Shown in pieces: positions 13,716 to 20,725 of a stretch of DNA of 23,770 nt. Under the pieces are notes generated by a model. That model made no database searches and was not told the origin of the DNA. It was given only the letters and a program-made list of their open reading frames with translations. The stretch comes from RGIG6353 sp045535585 (GTDB taxonomy: Bacteria > Bacillota > Clostridia > Oscillospirales > SIG627). Within the stretch, counting starts at the first letter, position 1. Each line of letters starts with the position of its first letter. The position numbers were made by a program, and so were the translations under genes. The stretch lies in assembly GCA_045535585.1 (NCBI GenBank), contig JAZSLY010000177.1:1-23770 (forward strand), read 5' to 3'.

Positions 13716-13879
13716 AGGTTTGTTCATAGTCAAAAACAAATATATTTTTCACAAAACTCATTTTTGAGTTTTTACCTAAAAAACTATTGTGGGAATTATC
13801 AAAAAGCCTGAAAAAATAATACTTTTTTTGTTTTTGACGGTCTGGACTTTTTTTACGTCTCCTTTTTGTTAAATTGGTA
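13678..13879. other. AT-rich spacer before the thiT promoter
   Basis: No gene is seen here. AAAACTCA/TGAGTTTT (13753-13772) is an 8-bp AT-rich hairpin with a T run on both sides, a weak terminator-like element. The rest, including long T runs near 13825-13870, shows no recognisable feature. The left end belongs to the inverted-repeat block. Confidence 0.5.
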
Positions 13880-13908
13880 TTGACAAACGAATGCCAAAGT
13901 GCTATAAT
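13880..13908 (+). promoter_or_regulatory. Consensus promoter of the TPP riboswitch-thiT unit
   Basis: A perfect TTGACA (13880-13885), a 17-nt spacer and a perfect TATAAT (13903-13908). Transcription would begin near 13915, right at the riboswitch. A full-consensus promoter fits a gene controlled mainly by attenuation. Confidence 0.93.
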
Positions 13909-13917
13909 ACACACAAC

Positions 13918-14006
13918 AAAGGGGAGCTCACCAGAGTGGGCTGAGAGGGGATATGTGCTATCCTGACCCATGAACCTGATGCGGGTAATGCCGTCGTAGG
14001 AAACAT
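13918..14006 (+). promoter_or_regulatory. TPP riboswitch (THI element)
   Basis: The conserved THI-box parts occur in order: GGGGAGCT at 13921, GGCTGAGAGG at 13939-13948, GACCCATGAACCTGATGCGG at 13964-13983, GGGTAATGCC at 13983-13992 and GTAGGAAA at 13996-14003. This aptamer binds thiamine pyrophosphate. A terminator at 14027-14061 follows, so excess TPP should end transcription before thiT. Confidence 0.97.
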
Positions 14007-14026
14007 AGGTTTTTTATGGAGTATTT

Positions 14027-14061
14027 TCGCAGAGGGTTTTTCCCTTTGCGATTTTTGTTTT
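14027..14061 (+). terminator. Riboswitch-controlled terminator before thiT
   Basis: TCGCAGAGGG and CCCTTTGCGA form a 10-bp stem with one G-T pair and a TTTTT loop. It is followed by TTTTTGTTTT. It lies 20 nt after the TPP aptamer and 66 nt before the thiT start, the usual place for an expression platform. Confidence 0.88.
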
Positions 14062-14127
14062 ATATTGTCGACAAAAAACAAAAAGTTAACACAAAACAAA
14101 ATTTAATGCAATCAGGAGAAACTTTCA

Positions 14128-14673
14128 ATGAAACAAAAAACATTAACGAAAATGATTACTACCGCGGCGCTTTCAGCTATGGCGGTAGTGCTGACCTGGG
14201 TGGAAATTCAGATAGGTGCCGTGGGTGGCTCTATCAACCTCGTAATGCTTCCCATAATCGTGGTGGGATACCTTTACGGTCTTGGCTGGGGTATCGCCTC
14301 GGGATTGTGCGTAGGCTTTATAAAATGCCTTATCGGAGGCGGAATAGGCTGGGGACTTCTGTCCATTCTTCTGGACTACGTTCTGGCGTACGGTGCAGTT
14401 GGACTTTCAGGCTTTTTCAAGGGCAGAAAATTCGGTCTTGAGCTTGGCGCCGTAGTCGGCTCTTTCGCCCGATTTATAGTACATTTCATCAGCGGAGTTA
14501 CTATCTACAAAATAATTGAGCCCACCGCCATTTCGGGCACCAGTCTTGTTTTGGCAAACCCCTTCGTATACTCCGTGGTTTACAACGCTCTTTATATGAT
14601 TCCCTCCTCGGTAATCGTAATCATTCTGGCTTTCGTAATCAAGAAGCCACTTCAAAAAATAAAAAAAGGCTAA
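14128..14673 (+). CDS. thiT: ThiT, thiamine-binding S component of an ECF transporter
   Basis: A membrane protein of 181 residues with about six hydrophobic segments, the usual ThiT (YuaJ) size. It captures thiamine at the outer face of the membrane and works with the shared ECF module (EcfA, EcfA', EcfT), which is not in this window. The segments ARFIVHFISGVTIY and YSVVYNALYMIPSS match the ThiT helices that line the thiamine pocket (conserved His and Tyr/Asn). AGGAGAAA precedes the ATG. It follows the TPP riboswitch and terminator, so it should be made when TPP is low. No terminator was found between it and tspO, so some read-through is likely. Confidence 0.95.
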   Translation: MKQKTLTKMITTAALSAMAVVLTWVEIQIGAVGGSINLVMLPIIVVGYLYGLGWGIASGLCVGFIKCLIGGGIGWGLLSILLDYVLAYGAVGLSGFFKGRKFGLELGAVVGSFARFIVHFISGVTIYKIIEPTAISGTSLVLANPFVYSVVYNALYMIPSSVIVIILAFVIKKPLQKIKKG

Positions 14674-14691
14674 TACCTTGTAAACAGTAAT

Positions 14692-14833
14692 AAAAATCAC
14701 TCCTTGTTCATACAATAGTGAAAAAGCGGTTATCACCGCAGGCAAAGCTCGCCTATCCTGATGCTTCTAAGAAAGCGAAACGGCGACGTCAAATCTAATG
14801 CAATTCCCTACGTAATGAAAAGGAGTGATTTTT
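14692..14833 (+). promoter_or_regulatory. tspO leader with a perfect anti-SD and internal hairpins
   Basis: AAAAATCACTCCTT (14692-14705) is perfectly complementary over 14 bases to AAGGAGTGATTTTT (14820-14833), which contains the tspO Shine-Dalgarno. Pairing would hide the ribosome binding site. The 114 nt between them include GCGGT/ACCGC (14726-14739), AGGC/GCCT (about 14740-14754) and GCTTTC/AAGC-type pairs near 14763-14776. The layout is that of a translational riboswitch or RNA switch, but the sequence did not match any aptamer I know. No convincing own promoter was found, so it may be carried on the thiT transcript. Confidence 0.5.
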
Positions 14834-14834
14834 T

Positions 14835-15314
14835 ATGTCTGAAAAAAAGTTTAATTTAAAGCTGTTTCTTATCTGCCTTGCCATTCCTCTTGCAGTAGGC
14901 GGGCTTTCGGCATTTATTTCAAGGAACGGCTTTAAGGATTTCGGAAGCCTCAACCAACCGCCCCTCTCACCGCCCGCTATCCTCTTCCCTATCGTATGGA
15001 CCATACTCTATCTCGTTATGGGCTATTCCTTGTATCTGGTACTCACAAGCGGTGCGGGAACCGCCGTAATTGCGCCTGCCGTACTGCTATTTGGGATGCA
15101 GCTCTTTTTCAATTTCTTCTGGAGTATATGGTTCTTTAATTTTTCGCTGTACTTTTTTGCGTTTGGCTGGCTATTGGTTATGTGGGCGCTTATCTTTGCC
15201 ATGATAGTGGCATTCTATAAGGCGTCGCCTCTTGCGGCACTTATCAATATCCCCTATCTTTTGTGGGTCACCTTTGCGGGATATTTGAATATCGGCGTGG
15301 CGCTTCTCAATTAA
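14835..15314 (+). CDS. tspO: TspO/MBR family membrane protein
   Basis: A membrane protein of 159 residues with five predicted helices, the TspO (tryptophan-rich sensory protein / peripheral benzodiazepine receptor) fold. The hallmarks are LNQPPLSPPAILFPIVWTIL after helix 1, QLFFNFFWSIWFF in the middle and PYLLWVTFAGYLNIGVALLN at the end. Bacterial TspO binds porphyrins and has been linked to tetrapyrrole handling and oxidative stress; its exact role in Clostridia is unsettled. AAAGGAG lies 9 nt before the ATG but can be sequestered by an upstream complement (see the leader entry). It follows thiT by 161 bp on the same strand and ends in a bidirectional terminator. Confidence 0.95.
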   Translation: MSEKKFNLKLFLICLAIPLAVGGLSAFISRNGFKDFGSLNQPPLSPPAILFPIVWTILYLVMGYSLYLVLTSGAGTAVIAPAVLLFGMQLFFNFFWSIWFFNFSLYFFAFGWLLVMWALIFAMIVAFYKASPLAALINIPYLLWVTFAGYLNIGVALLN

Positions 15315-15351
15315 AAAAATTGTGCTGTAAAATTTACAGCACAATTTTTTT
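15313..15351. terminator. Bidirectional terminator between tspO and the GH-like gene
   Basis: A long near-perfect stem: an A run, then TTGTGCTGTA, pairs with TACAGCACAA and a T run. It begins at the tspO stop codon and ends 3 nt before the stop codon of the convergent gene at 15354. The flanking A and T tracts let it end transcription from both sides. Confidence 0.9.
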
Positions 15352-15353
15352 AA

Positions 15354-17450
15354 TTATTTATCTATGCAAAGCCTCAAATTCTTGAACTGGTGGTTAAGCG
15401 CGTATTCCTGAGCGCGAATCTTCCATTCAAGATGCTCCACGTCGGTCATATACTCCATAGAAGGCTCCCAGCCGAGTCGTGAGTCTACCTCAACCAAAGG
15501 AATGGTATCTCTTGCGTTTTCAAGCTCGTTTCTTACTATGGTCTCCATTTCGTCTGCGATACGGTGAAGCTCTGCCTTGTCGGTAGTTACGCGAAGGAGA
15601 GAGGTGTATATATACATCTCTTTTGCGTGGATACCCGTGGTAACACAGTTGTGCATAAAGCGTCCCATATTGATAAGCCTGAGAAGCTTGTCGTTCTTGT
15701 TTTCAACGCTTTCCATAAGGTCGATACCCTCTTTAAGAAGAGATCTCATAACCTTCAGGCTCTCAACCTCCTTGGGTACTGCAAGTGAGGGGAAGGACTG
15801 TCTGGGGTTCATCATATCCGCTCCGTAGCCGGGTGAGCAGATACCGCTTCCGAACATAGCGTAGGATGCCGCTCTCATACGGATGCTTCCGCCGATTATC
15901 AGAGGATATGAAGGACCAACTCTGAACGCGCCGTACTGGTCGGGGTTGGTGGGCGTATAGTGACGGATAGCGTCGCTCCAGAGGTCGAGCGCGCGGTCAA
16001 CCTTCTCTACGTTCTCGCATCCGAATTCACTGCCGATGATCTTGTGTAAAATCTCAACGGGATTTTCACGGGGCTCGGTGAAGAGCCACTTGGAAAGCTT
16101 ACTGATAAAGGAGGGATAGAAGCCGTAGTGGTGAGACTCCATAAGACCGCAAAGTCCGCAGGTATCGTGGAATTCCTCCATCTTCTTGTATCTTCTCATC
16201 CACTGATAAGGGAAGGGCTCGTAGGGGATTACACCGAAGTCCCAGGTGAGACCGCCCGTATTGGTCATTGAGTAAAGCTTGATGTTGCGTTCAGCCGCCG
16301 CCTTAGCTTCGCTGGCAAAGTATTCACCGGGGCCTTCAAAGGACACGGTATAGTCGGCACGGGGCTCGATAACGCCGTCAAGGTCGTAGGTCTGGAACAT
16401 TTCGAAGGTAGCCTGAAGAGTAATTCCCTCGGGTAAAGCCTTGATAAGAGCTACACGGGCTTCCTCGTCTACTCTTCCCCAGTTATAAGTCCAGAATACT
16501 ATATCAGCATCGGGATTATACTTGGAAATGATCTTCTTCAAAAGGTTGAGGAATATGGGGAAGTCACAGCAAGGGTACCAACCGGGAGCGATTGCCGTGT
16601 TGGGAATTCCGTCGGGGCTCTGTGCGTATCTTGCAAGACCGGTCGTGTGAGGGTCTTTGCTGGGAAATGCTACCGACTCTCCAACGAGAGTTACACCGCG
16701 AAGCTTGGGGCACTTCTGGAAAAGCTTGCCGTAGGAAGCCTCGTAATATGCCTCTGCACCGCTGGCATCGGGGTGAACGTCACTATGTAAATAGCTGTAT
16801 GCGTAAACGTCAAGTCCGTATTTCTCAGCTCTTTCGATAAGGTCGTTGAAGTCAAGGTAACCGTAGGGGGTGATGTCAACGTCCTTAACGAAAACGAGGA
16901 TAGCGTCTCTTCCCTCGTGAGCAATATTTGCAAGATGCTCTTCGGGATACTCGTCAAGACCGTAGCCCGAATGTACCATTTGAGGAGAGTACATAGGCTT
17001 CTTCTCGAAAATACCCTTCTTCAAAAAGGGAGCTTTTCTGAAGGTCATCAGGTCCTCTATGAAATACAAACCGAAGGCGATACCCCTCTCGTCAAAGCCC
17101 GTAACGGAAAGTCTGTCGGTTATATTTGCACGAACGCCCTTGTAGGTTGCAAACTCGCCAAGGTCCTCGCCCGTATGTGCGCTTGTTGCCAGAACTATGT
17201 CCCCTGCCATCGCCTTGTCAAGTCCCTTTAACACGGAAACCGACACGTTCATCGACGTCAAAAGGTAATCGCAAAAATCGAATGCAACGGTTTTAAGAAC
17301 CTTTCCTGCATCGGTTGGGATAACGATTCTGGCGCCGTCCTTTATTTCCAGCTCATCGCTGTTGGGAATCAAGCTCTCGTCCCTTAAATTCTCTTCGTGA
17401 ACAATGGACATTCGCTTTCTGAATTCGTAGTTTTTTTCCTTTTTCAGCAT
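15354..17450 (-). CDS. Putative glycoside hydrolase with GH20/GH67-like N-terminal domain
   Basis: A protein of 698 residues. Residues about 35-140 (RIVIPTDAGKV...GFDERGIAFGLYFIEDLM) resemble the alpha/beta domain that precedes the catalytic barrel in GH20 hexosaminidases and GH67 glucuronidases. The next ~300 residues look like a TIM barrel, with strand-like segments such as GRDAILVFVKD, GLDVYAYSYLH, RGVTLVGESVAF and ADIVFWTYNWG. The C-terminal third is helical. There is no signal peptide, so it probably acts on oligosaccharides in the cytoplasm. I cannot name the catalytic residues or the substrate, and an assigned GH family is not claimed. AAAGGAAG precedes the ATG, and the gene has its own strong promoter at 17492-17520. 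Confidence 0.7.
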   Translation of the reverse strand: MLKKEKNYEFRKRMSIVHEENLRDESLIPNSDELEIKDGARIVIPTDAGKVLKTVAFDFCDYLLTSMNVSVSVLKGLDKAMAGDIVLATSAHTGEDLGEFATYKGVRANITDRLSVTGFDERGIAFGLYFIEDLMTFRKAPFLKKGIFEKKPMYSPQMVHSGYGLDEYPEEHLANIAHEGRDAILVFVKDVDITPYGYLDFNDLIERAEKYGLDVYAYSYLHSDVHPDASGAEAYYEASYGKLFQKCPKLRGVTLVGESVAFPSKDPHTTGLARYAQSPDGIPNTAIAPGWYPCCDFPIFLNLLKKIISKYNPDADIVFWTYNWGRVDEEARVALIKALPEGITLQATFEMFQTYDLDGVIEPRADYTVSFEGPGEYFASEAKAAAERNIKLYSMTNTGGLTWDFGVIPYEPFPYQWMRRYKKMEEFHDTCGLCGLMESHHYGFYPSFISKLSKWLFTEPRENPVEILHKIIGSEFGCENVEKVDRALDLWSDAIRHYTPTNPDQYGAFRVGPSYPLIIGGSIRMRAASYAMFGSGICSPGYGADMMNPRQSFPSLAVPKEVESLKVMRSLLKEGIDLMESVENKNDKLLRLINMGRFMHNCVTTGIHAKEMYIYTSLLRVTTDKAELHRIADEMETIVRNELENARDTIPLVEVDSRLGWEPSMEYMTDVEHLEWKIRAQEYALNHQFKNLRLCIDK

Positions 17451-17491
17451 AGTAAATACTTCCTTTCAAGAAAAGTTTTTATTACAAGGTA

Positions 17492-17520
17492 ATTATAGAC
17501 TACATTGTGAATAATTGCAA
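17492..17520 (-). promoter_or_regulatory. Vegetative promoter for the GH-like gene
   Basis: TTGCAA (17515-17520), a 17-nt spacer and a perfect TATAAT (17492-17497) on the minus strand. The predicted start near 17485-17486 gives a leader of about 35 nt. No operator palindrome or cre-like site stood out beside it. Confidence 0.85.
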
Positions 17521-17540
17521 GTAGTTTTTTGAATAAAAGT

Positions 17541-17580
17541 GACAAAAAATCAAGGAGATGCAAACTCGTTGCATCTCCTT
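17541..17580 (-). terminator. Terminator after asnB
   Basis: AAGGAGATGCAA/TTGCATCTCCTT, a perfect 12-bp stem with a 5-nt loop (17552-17580), followed on the minus strand by GATTTTTTG. It lies 4 nt past the asnB stop codon, closing the gpsA-secA-membrane protein-asnB run. Confidence 0.9.
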
Positions 17581-17584
17581 ATAT

Positions 17585-19438
17585 TTATTTATTCGTGTAA
17601 AGTGTGTGCCAGCGCAGGAACACAAGTATTACCCAGAGCTTGCGGTAATTGTCCTCGTCGCCCCGTCTATGAGCGTCGAGCATACGTAGTGCCTCTTTTT
17701 TGTCGATATATTCGTCGGCGCCCGAGTTTTCGATAATATCCTTTGCCCAGCTATAAAGCTCGTTTTTCAGCCATACTCTTACGGGTACGGGATAGCCAAG
17801 CTTGGGACGCATTACCGTTTCCTCATTTACTATGTCACGGAAGGCGTAACGGAAAATGTATTTCGTGGTATTGTGGCTGAGCTTTTCCTCGGTGGCAAGG
17901 CGGGAGGCAACCTCGAAAACCTCGCGGTCAAGGAAGGGCACGCGAACCTCAAGGCTGTGTGCCATACTGAGTCTGTCGCCCTTGACGAGAATATCGCCTC
18001 TTAACCAGGTGTTCATATCCACGTACTGCATCTGCGTCATGCCGCACATATTCTTCACGTCCTCGTAGATAGGACGGGTTATATCGGTAAAATGCACCGA
18101 GGGGTCGTAGGTTTTAAGAAGCTTTTCCTTTTCCTTCTCCTTGAAAATGAAGGCGTTGCCAACGTATCTCTCGGAGAGAGGAGTAGTTCCTCGGTAAAGA
18201 AGCTGTTTACCGCGAACGTTATCGGGAAGCACCTGTGACAGCCATTTCAGCGGTGACTTTATAACGTTTGGCAGGGACATCAGCTTGGAGGAGGTTCTGG
18301 TCTCGTTGTAAATTCTGTAACCGCCGAAAAGCTCGTCCGAGCCCTCACCGGACAGCACGACCTTCAGGTGACGCGCCGCCTCCTCGCAGATGAGATATAT
18401 AGCCATAGTGGAGGGGTCGGCAACGGGGAAATCAAGGTGGTAGACCACACGGTCAAAGGCACGCTTGAAGTCCTCAAGTCCTGCCACAAGCTTGATATGC
18501 TCTACGTCAAGGTGTGACGCTATTCCCTCGGCTTCGTTTATCTCGGAATATTCCTTGACACCGAAAGCCACCGTAAACGCCTTAATACCTGGGTTTATAC
18601 GGCTGGAGAGAGCGGTTATAACGGCAGAGTCGATACCGCCCGACAGGAAGGTGCCTACGTCAACGTCGCTGAGCATATGGCTTTCAACGGATTTTTCGAC
18701 AACCTCTCTCACCTCTCCTGCAAGAGCCTCGAAGTTATCCGATTTTCTTGGCTTGAAGGTGGGGGTGTAGTAGCGCTCCGTTCTTACCTCACGGGGTGAC
18801 GCAAAGTCGATTACCATATAGTGACCTGCGGGAAGAATTTTTATCTCGGGGTGGAGAGTTGCAGGCTCGGGAATATACTGGTAGGTCATATAGTGCTGGA
18901 GCTGAGCTTTGTCAATGAGGCTCTTATCAAGAGAGGGCTCGACGTAGAGCGCCTTTGACTCGGAAGCAAAGAATACGCGCCCCTCACGCTCCATATAGTA
19001 AAGAGGCTTTATTCCAAATGGGTCACGGCCTAACGTGAGAGTATTTTTCTCCTTATCGTAAAAGGCAAAGGCAAACATTCCCCGAAGCTTATTTATAAAG
19101 CTCTCGCCCTCTATGGAAAAGAGGGTGAGCATTACCTCTATTTCGGAGTTGGTTTCAAAGGTGTAGCCTTTTTCAATCAGCTCTGAGCGAAGCTCACGAT
19201 AGTTATAGATTTCGCCGTTGAAAACTCCGCAAAATCTGTCGCCGTACGAAAACGGCTGACTGCCTTTTTCAAGGTCGATAATGCTGAGTCTGCGAAAAGC
19301 AATAGAGAGAAATTCAAGGTCAAGAGCCTTTGATTCATCAGGACCTCTGTGGGAAATGGCGCTTGACATATTGGTAACGACAGCCCTTTCCTCATCTGTT
19401 ACAGAGGTATTTTTAAACATTCCTACAAAGCCGCACAA
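17585..19438 (-). CDS. asnB: Asparagine synthase (glutamine-hydrolysing) AsnB
   Basis: A cytoplasmic protein of 617 residues that makes asparagine from aspartate, using ATP and the amide of glutamine. The N-terminal Ntn glutaminase domain has the catalytic Cys2, RRLSIIDLE, NGEIYNY (74-80) and the RGPDES segment. The C-terminal synthetase domain has the pyrophosphate loop SGGIDSA (266-272) and LSGEGSDELFGGYR. The start is TTG (19436-19438), because the nucleophile must be residue 2 and AAAGGAG is 8 nt upstream. It is the last gene of a tight run; an 18-nt gap separates it from the membrane protein gene. Some AsnB relatives amidate cell-wall or other acids, but all sites for the standard reaction are visible. 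Confidence 0.95.
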   Translation of the reverse strand: MCGFVGMFKNTSVTDEERAVVTNMSSAISHRGPDESKALDLEFLSIAFRRLSIIDLEKGSQPFSYGDRFCGVFNGEIYNYRELRSELIEKGYTFETNSEIEVMLTLFSIEGESFINKLRGMFAFAFYDKEKNTLTLGRDPFGIKPLYYMEREGRVFFASESKALYVEPSLDKSLIDKAQLQHYMTYQYIPEPATLHPEIKILPAGHYMVIDFASPREVRTERYYTPTFKPRKSDNFEALAGEVREVVEKSVESHMLSDVDVGTFLSGGIDSAVITALSSRINPGIKAFTVAFGVKEYSEINEAEGIASHLDVEHIKLVAGLEDFKRAFDRVVYHLDFPVADPSTMAIYLICEEAARHLKVVLSGEGSDELFGGYRIYNETRTSSKLMSLPNVIKSPLKWLSQVLPDNVRGKQLLYRGTTPLSERYVGNAFIFKEKEKEKLLKTYDPSVHFTDITRPIYEDVKNMCGMTQMQYVDMNTWLRGDILVKGDRLSMAHSLEVRVPFLDREVFEVASRLATEEKLSHNTTKYIFRYAFRDIVNEETVMRPKLGYPVPVRVWLKNELYSWAKDIIENSGADEYIDKKEALRMLDAHRRGDEDNYRKLWVILVFLRWHTLYTNK

Positions 19439-19456
19439 AGTCTTTTTCTCCTTTTT

Positions 19457-20707
19457 TTAGTCTTTATTGTCCGTTTTTATCTGTTTCTTTAATCTTGTGA
19501 GATAATTTATGAATAGTGCCGAAAAAATGGGGGTGAAAATAATTGACGGAAGAGTGAAGGTGGTATTGTATTTCGGGTATGCGTATAACACGAAGGCGAA
19601 AAACGCAAGTATCACGCCGCCACCAATATACAGGGTGACGTTGTCCATCAATTTGTCCTTTGTGAAAAGGGTATTCATTCTTCCTGCCGTGAGAGGCAGA
19701 AGAATAAAGACGAGAAGGGTAAATATCACCACCGCCGTCGAAAGAGGCAGGGTGAGAAGCCTTTTTTCAAAGGCGTAATCCATAACGAATTTGTTTTGTA
19801 TAAGTCCTACCGTGCGATAAACGAAGGCAGACAGAGACACCGCAAAGCCCAATGCGCTCGTAATAAAGAGCGGGGTAGATTTTACCAAAAGCTTCTTTCC
19901 GGAAAGCAGAGCGCCTATTGCAATAAGCAAAAAGCCGATAAATGTTGGCAGAATGTCAATGCCGTCCATATAGAAATCCACGAAGAACAAAACGCCCGCA
20001 GAAAAAAGGAAGATTACCGACGACACACTTTTATTAAGCATTACTACGGGATTGTCAAGCACACGACTTTTGTAAAGTGCCTTGAAGGACGAGTTGAGGT
20101 CGTCGTTTTTTATAAGGCTTTTGAAAATTGGCAAAAGCAAAAAGAGCATTACGAAAAATATTGCAACCGACATGAAAAAGGCAAAGACGGTGGCTATTCT
20201 CCAAAGGGAGTCAAAGTCAAGAAACCAGGTGCTTGCCGAATAGTTGCCCGTTATATTACTGTCGAAAAGAGATACCGTGGAGGGAAGGGTCGCGAGGACA
20301 CTTTTCACCACGAAGAATACGTAGAGGTACCACCTTGCATTATTGAGAAGGTCGGCGTTTACAGTAACCCCCGACTTCATAGCCGCGTAGTCAAGCCCCA
20401 TAAAAAGATTTTTCAGGAAGGGCAGGACGAAAATCAGCTCTACGATGGAATACGAAAAGGTGGCAAGAAGAAGGTCTGCCGTGGAAAGTTTGAAGGTAAA
20501 GAAGGACAAAATTAGCTTTAGCGCCGAAAGGGGTATCAGCCACCTGACACTGCGCTGTGCGTCCCCTGCTCTTTCCTCAATATCGGCAAGTGGAGAAAGG
20601 GAGAAATAGATGAGTATCCACCCGATAATATCGGGCAAAAGGTCTATCTGACAAAGGTCGGGGGACAAAAGAAATATAAATCCCCATAAGATCAGCCTTA
20701 GTCTCAT
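19457..20707 (-). CDS. Polytopic membrane protein of unknown function
   Basis: A protein of 416 residues with about ten to twelve hydrophobic segments and a short basic C-terminus. I do not recognise a family with a known function. It seems to contain an internal duplication: QIDLLPDIIGWILIYFSL (20-37) and GIDILPTFIGFLLIAIGAL (249-267) share the pattern IDxLPxxIGxxLI, each followed by a charged loop and helices. GGGAG precedes the ATG. It lies 18 nt after secA and 18 nt before asnB, so it is co-transcribed with both. A role in secretion is not implied by position alone. Confidence 0.8.
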   Translation of the reverse strand: MRLRLILWGFIFLLSPDLCQIDLLPDIIGWILIYFSLSPLADIEERAGDAQRSVRWLIPLSALKLILSFFTFKLSTADLLLATFSYSIVELIFVLPFLKNLFMGLDYAAMKSGVTVNADLLNNARWYLYVFFVVKSVLATLPSTVSLFDSNITGNYSASTWFLDFDSLWRIATVFAFFMSVAIFFVMLFLLLPIFKSLIKNDDLNSSFKALYKSRVLDNPVVMLNKSVSSVIFLFSAGVLFFVDFYMDGIDILPTFIGFLLIAIGALLSGKKLLVKSTPLFITSALGFAVSLSAFVYRTVGLIQNKFVMDYAFEKRLLTLPLSTAVVIFTLLVFILLPLTAGRMNTLFTKDKLMDNVTLYIGGGVILAFFAFVLYAYPKYNTTFTLPSIIFTPIFSALFINYLTRLKKQIKTDNKD

Positions 20708-20725
20708 CCTTTTCCACTCCCTTCC

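Noticed and set aside
13451..13971. Minus-strand ORFs across the spoIVA-thiT gap
   Set aside because: One covers the post-spoIVA hairpin and inverted-repeat block, the other covers the TPP riboswitch and promoter; neither has a convincing SD or family likeness.
14016..14441. Plus-strand 141-codon ORF starting before thiT
   Set aside because: It starts inside the riboswitch terminator region and runs out of frame through thiT, which has clear family motifs and its own SD.
14706..14819. Similarity of the tspO leader to a c-di-GMP-I aptamer (GGCAAAGC and GGCGACG-like pieces)
   Set aside because: The pieces are in the wrong order and spacing, and the conserved GNRA tetraloop, receptor and 3' GGTTACCG element are absent.
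19796..20515. Plus-strand 239-codon ORF with highly charged product
   Set aside because: It is antisense to the polytopic membrane protein; the Lys/Arg/Glu/His-rich composition is what the complement of hydrophobic codons gives.
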